A DNA stretch of 64,000 nucleotides, from positions 1 to 64,000 of the forward strand of contig NC_089822.1 in NCBI RefSeq assembly GCF_035046505.1, read 5' to 3'. Made by a program: the position numbers and the translations under genes. Source of the stretch: Tiliqua scincoides (lineage: Eukaryota > Chordata > Lepidosauria > Squamata > Scincidae). Of the stretch, positions 55,101 to 64,000 are shown piece by piece. Positions within the stretch are counted from its first letter, which is position 1. Each line of letters begins with the position of its first letter. Under the pieces are notes generated by a model. It had not been told where the DNA came from, made no database searches, and was given only the letters and a program-made list of their open reading frames with translations.

Positions 55101-55269
55101 CAAGGAGCGCCGCCGGACCCTGCGCAACTACCTCGCCATCTTTGATGAGCCCCCCGAGCCGCTGAACAGCCTGCCTTCCAGTCAGCAATCTAGCCTGGGT
55201 AGCCAGCGCTATGTGTCGTCCTCACAGGGCTCGCAGCCTCCACGCAAGCGAGCGCGCATGGGCTTCTGA
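42004..55269 (+). CDS. TAF1C: TAF1C, TATA-box-binding-protein-associated factor RNA polymerase I subunit C
   Basis: Exons: 42004-42261, 42350-42445, 42562-42632, 45999-46258, a possible 21-nt microexon 47207-47227, 47366-47494, 47643-47760, 49697-49768, 51036-51171, 51444-51572, 51794-51971, 52071-52208 and 54221-55269. Phases close exactly, giving 884 residues (877 without the microexon; human about 869). Matching blocks in order: [84 protein letters not shown] then [55 protein letters not shown], and the basic end PRKRARMGF. The protein is a subunit of SL1/TIF-IB, which recruits Pol I to rDNA promoters in the nucleolus. The middle is WD/propeller-like; the tail is Ser-rich. A human segment before the RSDYH block has no exon here. 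In human the gene is on 16q24.1, not beside HINT2. Confidence 0.95.
42713..44350 (+). mobile_element. CR1 LINE, 5'-truncated, with open reverse transcriptase
   Basis: An open frame runs without stop from about 42713 to 44158 and covers most of the CR1 RT. Visible RT motifs: [34 protein letters not shown], the catalytic [10 protein letters not shown] block, [29 protein letters not shown] with both aspartates, then [11 protein letters not shown] and the C-terminal [20 protein letters not shown]. The endonuclease and ORF1 are missing, so it is not autonomous. It starts about 80 bases after the TAF1C exon 3 donor, in the same orientation. The intact frame marks it as the youngest CR1 in the window. 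Confidence 0.95.
44233..44624 (+). repeat. Tandem array of CR1 3' tails, 141-bp unit
   Basis: Units begin at 44233, 44374 and 44515 (AGGTCTCTTGTTATCTGGTG, or ATCAGGTG in the third) and end in TGGGGCTGTTCTTATG. A TTCTTAAACTACAATTCCCA linker, then GGAGGCCTTGC, joins them. The result is nearly three copies of the CR1 3' UTR, the first belonging to the CR1 with the open RT. Confidence 0.9.
44995..45245 (-). repeat. L2-tailed interspersed repeat
   Basis: Reverse copy of the family at 1903-2155 and 29706-29965: ACAAAGCGGTTTACAGAGAA at the left, CCTCTTACCCAATTAGCAGG at the right. An (AATT)n-like stretch lies at 44978-45005. It is in TAF1C intron 3. Confidence 0.85.
45285..45520 (+). mobile_element. 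Diverged CR1-like LINE fragment
   Basis: Weak C-terminal LINE resemblance ([20 protein letters not shown], then a [12 protein letters not shown]-like stretch). It is old and fragmentary. It lies in TAF1C intron 3. Confidence 0.5.
46545..46735 (+). mobile_element. CR1 LINE 3' end, ATTCTATG-tailed subfamily
   Basis: Encodes the typical GCTGTGGAACAGGTTGCCAA-type end of ORF2 and finishes AGGGGGTTGGACTAGATGGC...CTCTGATTCTATGAAATG. This differs from the TTCTTATG tails of most other CR1 copies here. Confidence 0.8.
48704..49090 (+). repeat. tRNA-headed SINE with L2-type tail
   Basis: Starts GGAGGTCTGGTCTAGAGGGT and has CGCCAGTTCGAGGCCACCGG. It ends AGGCGGTATATAAATACCTG followed by a (TTA)n run (49083-49137). 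It matches the reversed copy at 40035-40360. It lies in TAF1C intron 7. Confidence 0.8.
49083..49137. repeat. (ATT)n microsatellite at SINE tail
   Basis: About 17 A/T trinucleotide units following the SINE end, switching phase and strand sense midway. Confidence 0.85.
50035..50925 (+). mobile_element. CR1 LINE 3' fragment split by a solo LTR
   Basis: The left part (50035-50192) gives [20 protein letters not shown] and [14 protein letters not shown]. The right part (50639-50925) continues with [19 protein letters not shown] and the 3' UTR to GGGGCTGTTCTTACG. The two halves join once the LTR at 50193-50638 is set aside. It lies in TAF1C intron 8. Confidence 0.85.
50193..50638 (-). mobile_element. 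Solo LTR (retroviral/LTR element fossil) nested in CR1
   Basis: 446 bp with TG...CA ends (minus strand TGTCACGGGGTGGGG to TTTGTTACA). A perfect 5-bp duplication CTTTC flanks it at 50188-50192 and 50639-50643. A minus-strand AATAAA lies near the distal end, supporting minus orientation. No internal region is present. It is unrelated by eye to the LTRs at 20177 and 26350. It is younger than the CR1 it interrupts. Confidence 0.85.
52464..52642. mobile_element. Harbinger-like MITE
   Basis: The ends are strong inverted repeats: GGGCCCAATCCTATCCAATT and AATTGGATAGGATTGGGCCC. They are flanked by TTA on the left (one base displaced) and TTG on the right. It is the same family as 38399-38570. It lies in TAF1C intron 12. 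Confidence 0.8.
52815..53140 (-). repeat. CR1 3' end joined to an L2-tailed repeat fragment
   Basis: 52815-53010 contains reversed CR1 (AGAATTGTAGAGTTGGAAGG, then TCATCTAGTTCAGCCC). 53030-53140 is a reversed L2-tail piece (ACTTTTCAACTAAAAGTTCA, then GGCTCCCTGACCCAAAAGGG). Both are old and truncated. Confidence 0.7.
53500..53790 (-). mobile_element. CR1 LINE 3' UTR fragment
   Basis: Reversed CR1 tail (GCCCCACTGGATCAGGCCAA, then AGGCCCATCTAGTCCAGCTT) running back to the end of ORF2 near 53780. It is followed by a short plus-strand CR1 scrap near 53820-53870. It lies in TAF1C intron 12. Confidence 0.75.
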
Positions 55270-55357
55270 GGGCAGAGGAGCAGGGGCACTGCATGCTTGG
55301 AGAAGACTTTGCCCCCTGGGGCTGTTGGTTGTGCTTGAGCTCAGCTCTGGAAACGGC

Positions 55358-55363
55358 AATAAA
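55358..55363 (+). terminator. Poly(A) signal AATAAA of TAF1C
   Basis: AATAAA 89 bases after the TAF1C stop, in CGGCAATAAAGGACAAATG, about 500 bases before the HINT2 ATG. The two genes are tightly packed head to tail. Confidence 0.8.
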
Positions 55364-55859
55364 GGACAAATGTTCTGGCCTTTGGTGCTTAGCTTGTGGC
55401 TGTGCAGGGAGGAGGCGCCTGACCCTCCACCCCGTGCCCCTTCAACAACAGGCCTCCCGGCTGGAAGCCTGTGCAGGTCCAGCCTTGTCGCAGTGGCTCT
55501 TTCCGGAGGGGCTGTAGGGCTGGTGCCAGCACAGCTGTTTGCAGCAGGGCCTGGGGGGGCAGCGTTGCCCTTCCGGAGCAGGGCCTGGTGCGGTGGTGCT
55601 TCTCCAGTGCCGGGGCTGTCCTGGGAACGCTCCCACTTCCGGGCAGGGCAAGCAGCACCCTGAGGGCTGCCCTGGCACGGGGGGTGCCCCCCCGGCCTCT
55701 GCGCTGGGTCTGGCGCGCGCAGTCAGTCGGAGCCTTGGGGCGCCCCAGGCGCTGCTCGCTGGCCAGAGCGTTCACCAGCCTCTGCGCGCCGCCCGCCCGG
55801 CCTTCCGAGGGGAGGCGGCGGCGCTGGCTCGCTGACCGCGGAGGGGGCGGGGCCGGGCG

Positions 55860-57685
<1,826 letters not shown>

Positions 57686-57744
57686 GTTCCTGACCCCAGC
57701 TGTGCCGGAGGTGGCAGGGCTGCGAGGAGACTCACCCATCACAT

Positions 57745-57750
57745 AATAAA
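57745..57750 (+). terminator. Poly(A) signal AATAAA of HINT2
   Basis: AATAAA 59 bases after the HINT2 stop, in CACATAATAAATGGCTGC. Confidence 0.85.
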
Positions 57751-58125
57751 TGGCTGCAGCAAGACCCACTTGTGATGATTCTTTGGGATGCTTGCCTTTC
57801 TTTCGGGGGCCACCTCTGGGAGTCTTGCTGCTTCACATGTCCCGTACAGCTGGAGCAGGGAGAGGGCTTGCAGTGTGGGTAAGGTAGTGCTTCAGAGCAA
57901 TGAATCATGGAGCCCACCAGTGATCAGTTGATTTAATATTGCGTGGTACTCATGACCTGGTTAGAGAGGTAAATGTTACTGAGCCATTGGGGAACTGCGA
58001 TCTGTTTCGACGTGTAGATCGGGGGAACAGTACCAAGCAAACCTGACACCAAAACTCTTGACCTCCGACAAGCGAACTTCCCTCAAATGAGGAGGCTGGT
58101 TAGAAGGAGGTTGAAAGGGAAGAAT

Positions 58126-58480
58126 TCTTGTTGGCATCCTTCAGTCTCTGAAGACTATGGTATCGCGCTCTGAATAGTGTTCTGGAACAGTGTCCTCTCC
58201 AGTGCTTGAAGCCTGGGTAAAGTAGATATGGAGGATAGACTGTTACCCAAGCAGCAAATCCACCCTCTCCACGTCACTGAAATGGTCCAATGGAAAGGCA
58301 GAAACCAATACGGTTGGTTCCAGCGGCATCGCAGGAGTTGCCAGAATGTGACTGTGTTCAGCCATGAACTGCCTCAGGGACTCCGGCTCTGGGTTTTGCC
58401 TCGAGGTTGACTCCTGAAGCCTTTTCCATAACTGGATGTAGCCACAAGGCAGTGGAGGTTTGGGATCAGAGTTCTCTCAG
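58126..58480 (-). mobile_element. Reversed non-LTR retrotransposon 3' region
   Basis: Contains CCTTCAGTCTCTGAAGACTA and TGGTATCGCGCTCTGAATAG. Reversed, this corresponds to the tail of the element at 9040-9775 (CAGAGCGCGATACCATAGTC...TGAAGGTTGCC). The remainder differs from that copy, so it is a related subfamily or an adjacent 3' UTR. No coding frame is left. Confidence 0.65.
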
Positions 58481-58489
58481 ATGAGCTGC

Positions 58490-60240
58490 CTTCCCAGACT
58501 GACGAGTCCCATCTACCCGGAAGGGAAGATTAAAAGAGTCCAGTCTCTCCAGAGTGCATGGAGGCTGTTTAAAACAACAGTCATAGAAGCCCAGTGGAAG
58601 TGTGTACCGCAAAGGAGGAAGGGTTCAATTAAGTCTAGGAGGATGCCAGCATGGCTAACAAGCCAAGTTAGAGAGGCTGTGAAGGGCAAGGAAGCTTCCT
58701 TCCGTAAATGGAAGTCTTGCCCTAAGGAGGAGAATAAAAAGGAACATAAACTGTAGCTAAAGAAATGTAAGAAGATGATATGGGAGGCCAAGAAAGACTT
58801 TGAGAAATGCATGGCCAGAAAAATTAAGGGAAATAATAAAAGCTTCTTCAAATATATTAGAAGCAGGAAACCTGCCAGAGAAGCAGTTGGCCCTCTGGAT
58901 GGTGAGGGAGAGAAAGTGGTTATAAAAGGAGACTTAGAGATGGCAGAGAAATTAAATGAGTTCTTTGCATCTGTCTTTATGGCAGAAGACCTCGGGCAGA
59001 TATATAGAATCTCAAAACACACAGACGAACAAGCCTTGCTGAGGGAGAACCAGCCTGGCTTCTGTAAGGGTACGTCTTGCCTCACAAACCTTTTAGAATT
59101 CTTTGAAAGGGTCAACAGGCATGTGGATGCAGGAGAACCTGTAGACATTATATATCTGGACTTTCAGAAGGTGTTCGACACAGTCCCTCACCAAAGGCTA
59201 CTGAAAAAACTCCACAGTCAGGGAATTAGAGGGCAGGTGCTCTCCTGGATTGAGAACTGGTTGAAGATCAGGAATCAGAGAGTGGGTGTCGATGGGCAAT
59301 TTTCACAATGGAGAGAGGTGAAAAGCAGTGTGCCCCAAGGTTCTGCCCTGGGACCGGTGCTTTTCAACTTGTTCATACATGACCTGGATGCAGGGCTAAG
59401 CAGCAAGGTGGCCAGATTTGCAGATTATACCAAACTTTTCCAAGTGGTGAAGACCAGAAGAGACTGTGAAGAGCTCCAGAAGGATCTTTCCAAATGGAGA
59501 CTGGGCAGCAAAATGGCAGATGCATTTCAATGTAAGTAAGTGTAAAGTCATGCACATTGCGGCAAAGAATTAAAACTTTACATATAGGCTAATGCAGTGG
59601 TTCTCACACATTTAGCATTGGGATCCACTTCAGAATGAAAATATGTCAGGACGCACCCAATGTGATGTCATTTCTGGAAGTGTCATCATCAAGCAGGAAT
59701 ATTTTTAACAATCCTAGGCTACAATCCTACCCACACCCAGGAGGACCTGTTGGATATGCCCTAAGAGGATTTCTTGCCTAAAGCAGGGGGTTGGACTGGA
59801 TGACCTATTAGACCCCTTTCAACTTTATGATTCTAAGTCCCATGTACTATCAGTGTTTATTATTTTAACATAGTAGGTCGTTAACAGTACAGATCTATAA
59901 CATTTCCCCAAATGCAGTGACATACCATGTATGTAGCATCAAGTATAATACATTAAAAATAAAATATTGAAATGAATGGGGACCCACCAGAAATTGGCTG
60001 GCAACGTGCCTAGTGGGTCCCAACCCACAGTTTGATAAACACTGGCCTAATGGGTTTTGAGTTGTCTGTGACAGATCAGGGGAGTAATCTTGGGGTGCTG
60101 GTGGACAGCTCAAGTGTCGACCCAATGCATGGCGGCAGTAAAGAAGGCCAATTCTATGCTTGGGATCATTAGAAAAGGTATTGAGAATAAAACAGCTACT
60201 GTTATAATGCTGGTGTACAAATCGATGGTAAGGCCACACC
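58490..60240 (+). mobile_element. CR1 LINE, internally deleted, split by a hAT-type MITE
   Basis: Covers the linker after the endonuclease (SLQSAWRLFKTTVIEAQWKC, MIWEAKKDFEKCMARKIKGN) and then, after an internal deletion near 59005, the RT ([52 protein letters not shown]). The catalytic motif reads FADYTKLF instead of FADD-, so the RT is dead. After the MITE at 59595-60044 the CR1 resumes (VTDQGSNLGVLVDSS) to about 60240. Confidence 0.9.
59595..60044. mobile_element. hAT-type MITE nested in CR1
   Basis: The ends are inverted repeats: CAGTGGTTCTCACACATTTA and CAGTTTGATAAACACTG. Near-matching 8-bp duplications flank it: GGCTAATG at 59587-59594 and GCCTAATG at 60045-60052. The interior matches 18878-19242. 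A CR1 tail scrap of the ATTCTA type (about 59744-59836, GGGGGTTGGACTGGATGACC) is nested within. Confidence 0.9.
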
Positions 60241-60259
60241 TGGCACAGTGACCTGTGAT

Positions 60260-61545
60260 CCTGGACCTGGCAAAGTTTGCAAACGAAACCAAACTTTTTT
60301 GAGTGATAAAGACCAGAAACAATTATGAGGAGCTGGTTTCATAGGATCCAGGAGGCATTGGGAATTGGTTGAAGACCAGGAAGCAAAGAGTGGGTGTCAA
60401 TGGGCAATTATGACAATGGAGAGAGGTGAAAAGTGGTGTGCCCCAAGGATCTGTCCTGGGACCAGTGCTTTTCAACCTCTTCATAAATGACCTGGAGACA
60501 GGGTTGAGCAGTGAAGTGGCTAAGTTTGCAGACGACACCAAACTTTTCCGAGTGGTGAAGACCAGAAGCGATTGTGAGGAGCTCCAGAAGGATCTCTCCA
60601 GACTGGCAGAATGGGTAGCAAAATGGCAGATGCATTTCAATGTAAATAAGTGTAAAGTCATGCACATTGGGGCAAAAAATCAAAACTTCACATATAGGCT
60701 GATGGGTTCTGAGCTGTCTGTGACAGATCAGGAGAGAGATCTTGGGGTGGTGGTGGACAGGTCGATGAAAGTGTCGACCCCATGTGCGGTGGCAGTGAAG
60801 AAGCCCAATTCTATGCTTGGTATCATTGGAAAAGGTATTGAGAATAAAACAGCTAATATAATGCCATTGTACAAATCGATGGTAAGGCCACACCTGGAGT
60901 ATTGTGTCCAGTTCTGGTCACCACATCTCAAAAAGGACATAGTGGAAATGGAAAAGGTGCAGAAGAGAACAACCAAAATGATGACTGGGCTGGGGCACCT
61001 CTTTACAAGGAACAGCTACAGCATTTGGGGCTCTTCAGTCTAGAAAAGAGGCACCTGAGGGGGTACATGATTGAGACATACAAAATTATGCAGGGGATGG
61101 ACAGAGTGGATAGAGAGACGCTCTTTTCCTTCTCACATAACACCAGAACCAGGGGACATCCACTAAAATTGAGTGTTGGGAGAGTTAGGACAGACAAAAG
61201 AAAATATTTCTTTGCCCATTGTGTAATTAGTCTGTGGAACTCCTTGCCACAGGAAGTAATGATGGCATCTTGCCTAGATGCCTTTAAAAGGGGATTAGAC
61301 AACTTTCTGGTGGAAAAGTTCATCATGGGTTACAAGCCATGATGTGTATGTGCAACGTCCCAATTTTGGAAATGGGCTATGTCAGGATGCCAGATGCAAG
61401 GAAGGGCACCAGGATGCAGGTTTCTTGTTATCTGTTTTGCTCCCTGGGGCATCTGGTGGGCCACTGTGAGATACAGGAAGCTGAACTAGATGGGCCCTTG
61501 GCCTGATCCTGCAGGGCTTTTCTTACGTTCTTAATGTCTTCCTTA
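60260..61545 (+). mobile_element. Second CR1 LINE copy, 3' half
   Basis: RT from [20 protein letters not shown] and [20 protein letters not shown] (FADD intact) through LWNSLPQEVMMAS and a complete 3' UTR ending GCAGGGCTTTTCTTACGTTC. One frame change lies near 61000-61040, between the LGHL block and the following LGLFSLEKRHLRG block. It abuts the preceding CR1 in the same orientation; the joint (60240-60400) is scrambled. Confidence 0.85.
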
Positions 61546-61549
61546 GTCA

Positions 61550-62690
61550 CCAAACATTCCAGGTCTTCCATCTTTGCTTGGAGACTTCAGGCATTTTCAT
61601 AAAGGCACCTGTATTTGGGTTCCCGATAAATGGGCTGCTTATTTGCTCCTTTATCCCTGCAGCCTCTCATTCAGGCTCTCACATCCCATCGTGCTTCCAC
61701 TCCCAGTTTCTACCCTCTTACCAACTTGTTCTCTAACCTCCCCATCCTCATTTCATAGGGATGAGGATTCCGGAACTGAATGCCCCTTGGCTCCTGTTGG
61801 CTTTCTCCCAGGGATCAGTTTAAAAGCTGCTCTGCCACCTTTTCAATGTTGTGCGCTAGCAGTCTGGTTCCATTTTTGTTCAAGTGAAGCCCATCCCTCT
61901 TTGACAGGCCTGGCTCATCCCAAAATGTCCTCAGTGCCTAACAAATCTAAACCCCTCCTCCTGACAACACCCTCTCATCCACACATGGAGACCACTGAGC
62001 TTTGCCTGCCCAGCTGCCCCTGCACATGAAACAGCACTTCCAAGAACATTGGGGTCCTGGCTTTGAACTTCCTAGCTAGCAGTCTAAATTTGACCTCCAG
62101 GACCTATCAGCTACATTTACCCCTGTGGTTGATGCCAACATGCACCACAACAGCTACCTCCTCCCCAGCACTCTCCACTAGCCTGCCTAGATGAGATGTG
62201 ATGTCCACAACCTACGCACCAGCCAGGCAAGGCACTATGTGGTCCTCAGTGTCACAAACCCCGCTCTGTATGTTCCAGACAATGGAACTGCCCACTGCAA
62301 GAAAGCCCTGACCCCCCTCCTGCCTAGGAGTATCTTTGTTGTGACTGGATATGGACCTGTCCCCTTAAGAAGGGATCCTCCCTAGGGGATCAGTTCCCTG
62401 CTCTCCAGAGTAACTTTCTGCAGCCCTGTGACATCCTACCCTGGAGCTGCCCCCTGAGGGTGGAATGATGCCTACACGTGCCCAGGGGTCCCTCTCCACC
62501 TACCTCTGGTCCTCCAGGTTGGCACCAAGGCTTCAAGGGAGTGACCCATTCCCTGAGACCCTGGAGCTCCTTGCTCTGAAGACACACTCATGACTGATGC
62601 CGCAGAGGCATATAGTCATACCTCTGACATGCCATGCAGAACACTGGTGAGCCCTGGCTGTTGGACTGCATAGTTCTGTGTTTTGGGATT
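61550..62690 (-). mobile_element. CR1 ORF1 remnant (zinc-finger/coiled-coil plus SGNH-esterase-like domain)
   Basis: On the minus strand, from about 62650 down, a degraded CHMYDYMPLGH-like cysteine cluster and LQGLREWVTPLKPW coil are followed by an esterase-like domain. Its blocks are VVVGSSIVWN (GDS-like block), VDITSHLGRL, VVVHVGINHRG and KRDGLHLNKNGTRLLAHNIE (the D-x-x-H block). That order matches the ORF1 esterase described for CR1/L2-type LINEs. Several stops make it dead. Confidence 0.8.
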
Positions 62691-62699
62691 CTTAAGGAA

Positions 62700-64000
62700 G
62701 TCTAAGAACTGTGCCTGGAGACGTAGGCCATCTGTCAGCAGCGCCGAGAGAGTACCAAATATTCTTCTGCCCGCCTGGAGATGAGGAATCCGGACCTCCC
62801 CCATCCTTTGCCTCTGTGTCCTGAGGGGCTGGCTGGTTTCTTGTTTTCCGTCAGGAATAATAATATTCCCGAGAGTAGGGTGAGAACTACTCTGAAACTG
62901 TGGCAACAAAAGCAGGTGAGCAGACCCACAGCAACACAATGCAGCAGGATAACAGTCTTTCGTGGGAAGGAAAGCCATGTGGCTGCGCCAGAACAGGAAA
63001 TGCAGCCAAACGAGAACCAGGCCTCCAGAGCCAGGGCTCTCCCACAAGCCTGGTCTCCTGAGGATCTGCGCTGCCCTCCTCTGAACCCATCTTGGTTTGC
63101 TTGCATCTTCCATGCTGGGCACCTGCTGAGGTGGCTTCCAAACGGGATTGGCCAGAGGTAGAATGGCTGAGGGTTTGGGGAGCCAGGAGAGCTAATGGAA
63201 CATTCATGTGCCGGTGATGTGTTTCTGTGGTGAGCCAGCAGAGGGTGTTGCTGCTCGCAAACCAGATAAGGCAGAACTCCCAGCTAAGGGATCAGCACCC
63301 TAAAAGCCTGCAGTGCCCCAAAGAAGAACCTGTCTGTTGCAGCAGAAGCATTTGTGGACTGCAGGCAGGTGAAGTGAGGCAAGCAGGCAGCATGTCACTG
63401 CAGATGGATATAGCAAAAGGAGGGAAGGGAGCATAAAGAGTGGGGGTCTGAGTGCCATGGGGCACAGTCTGGGATCAGCAGCCTGCCATGGGCAAAGGCC
63501 ATCCAGAGGCAGCAGAGAAAGCAGAGCCTCCCCTTTGTTAACCCAGGGAAGCTGTGCTGCCTCTGCCAGCCCAAAGGCTGTGGATGGCCACTGTGGTGCC
63601 CAAGAGGTCCTGCTGCAGAGGCCCCTCCTTGCGCATTGGGTGCTCAGGCATCCTTAATGTGGAAGTCCTGTTAGACTGAGGGCGCAATCCTAACCAGCAG
63701 TTATGCCTGCATAGGAGGCTGTGGAGGGTTGCAAACAGGCAGGCAGGCAGAAGCCTCCGCAATGGCTCCCGCACCTCCACTTGTGTCAGCGCTCTTGTGC
63801 GGATGCAAGCAACAAAGGTAGGTGTGGGGAGGGGGTGGGAGGGGAGATTCTGGGGGGGAGGGCGGGTGATGGGCGGCCCCGGGGGCGCGCGCATGGGGAG
63901 CCGGGGGCAGGGCTGGGACCTGGCAGTTATGCTGGATCCCAACCCCAGTCCCCAGAGAGAACGGAGCGGCTTCCAGCTGCTCCGCTCTCCTCGGACTTGT
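62700..64000. other. Right-edge intergenic, no gene seen
   Basis: No coding exon is supportable. At 63680 a GGGCGCAATCCTAACCAGCA start preceded by TGA looks like the left end of another Harbinger-like MITE, but I could not find its right end. The last 250 bases become GC-rich. Confidence 0.5.

Noticed and set aside
58490-62690. Twin-priming inversion of one CR1 insertion
   Set aside because: Twin priming places the inverted 5' piece upstream of the 3' piece; here the reversed ORF1 piece lies downstream of complete CR1 3' ends.

Overview
This is vertebrate nuclear DNA, most likely from a squamate reptile. The genes have short exons with GT/AG splice sites and long introns. CpG-rich promoters lie at about 4.3-5.1, 41.9-42.6 and 55.7-56.3 kb. 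The repeats are the reptile mix: many CR1 LINE pieces ending in TTCTTATG-type tails, L2-tailed repeats, a tRNA-headed SINE, hAT and Harbinger-like MITEs, and an old ERV. The species call is inference from these repeats.

Genes from left to right: (1) the 5' part of ARHGEF39 on the minus strand (four coding exons, 4263 down to 607; the rest lies beyond the left edge). (2) A SPATA31-family gene on the plus strand (10.4-17.9 kb) with a small membrane-anchor exon and one giant last exon. That exon encodes 16 diverged W-G-x-P modules arranged as four repeats of a four-module unit of about 285 residues. (3) FAM221B on the plus strand (28.3-40.7 kb, six coding exons). (4) TAF1C, an SL1/TIF-IB subunit, on the plus strand (42.0-55.3 kb). 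(5) HINT2 on the plus strand (55.9-57.7 kb). Exon joints were checked for phase, and FAM221B, TAF1C and HINT2 each close into one open frame.

ARHGEF39, FAM221B, HINT2 and SPATA31 relatives all sit in human 9p13.3, so the window is conserved synteny with that block. The exception is TAF1C, which in human lies on 16q24.1 but here sits between FAM221B and HINT2. No shared pathway is evident; this is a linkage group rather than a functional cluster.

Between the genes: 5.3-10.4 kb holds CR1, an L2-like tail, a hAT MITE and an unusually open non-LTR pol C-terminus. 18.9-26.9 kb holds a hAT MITE and a broken minus-strand ERV1-type provirus with paired LTRs. 57.8-64 kb holds nested CR1, hAT and CR1 ORF1 remains. 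Introns of FAM221B and TAF1C carry more insertions, including a duplicated piece of FAM221B exon 1, a CR1 copy with an open reverse transcriptase, a tandem array of CR1 tails, and a solo LTR inside a CR1. I found no evidence of a wholly new biological system. The most interesting item is the 4x4 repeat architecture of the SPATA31-like protein.
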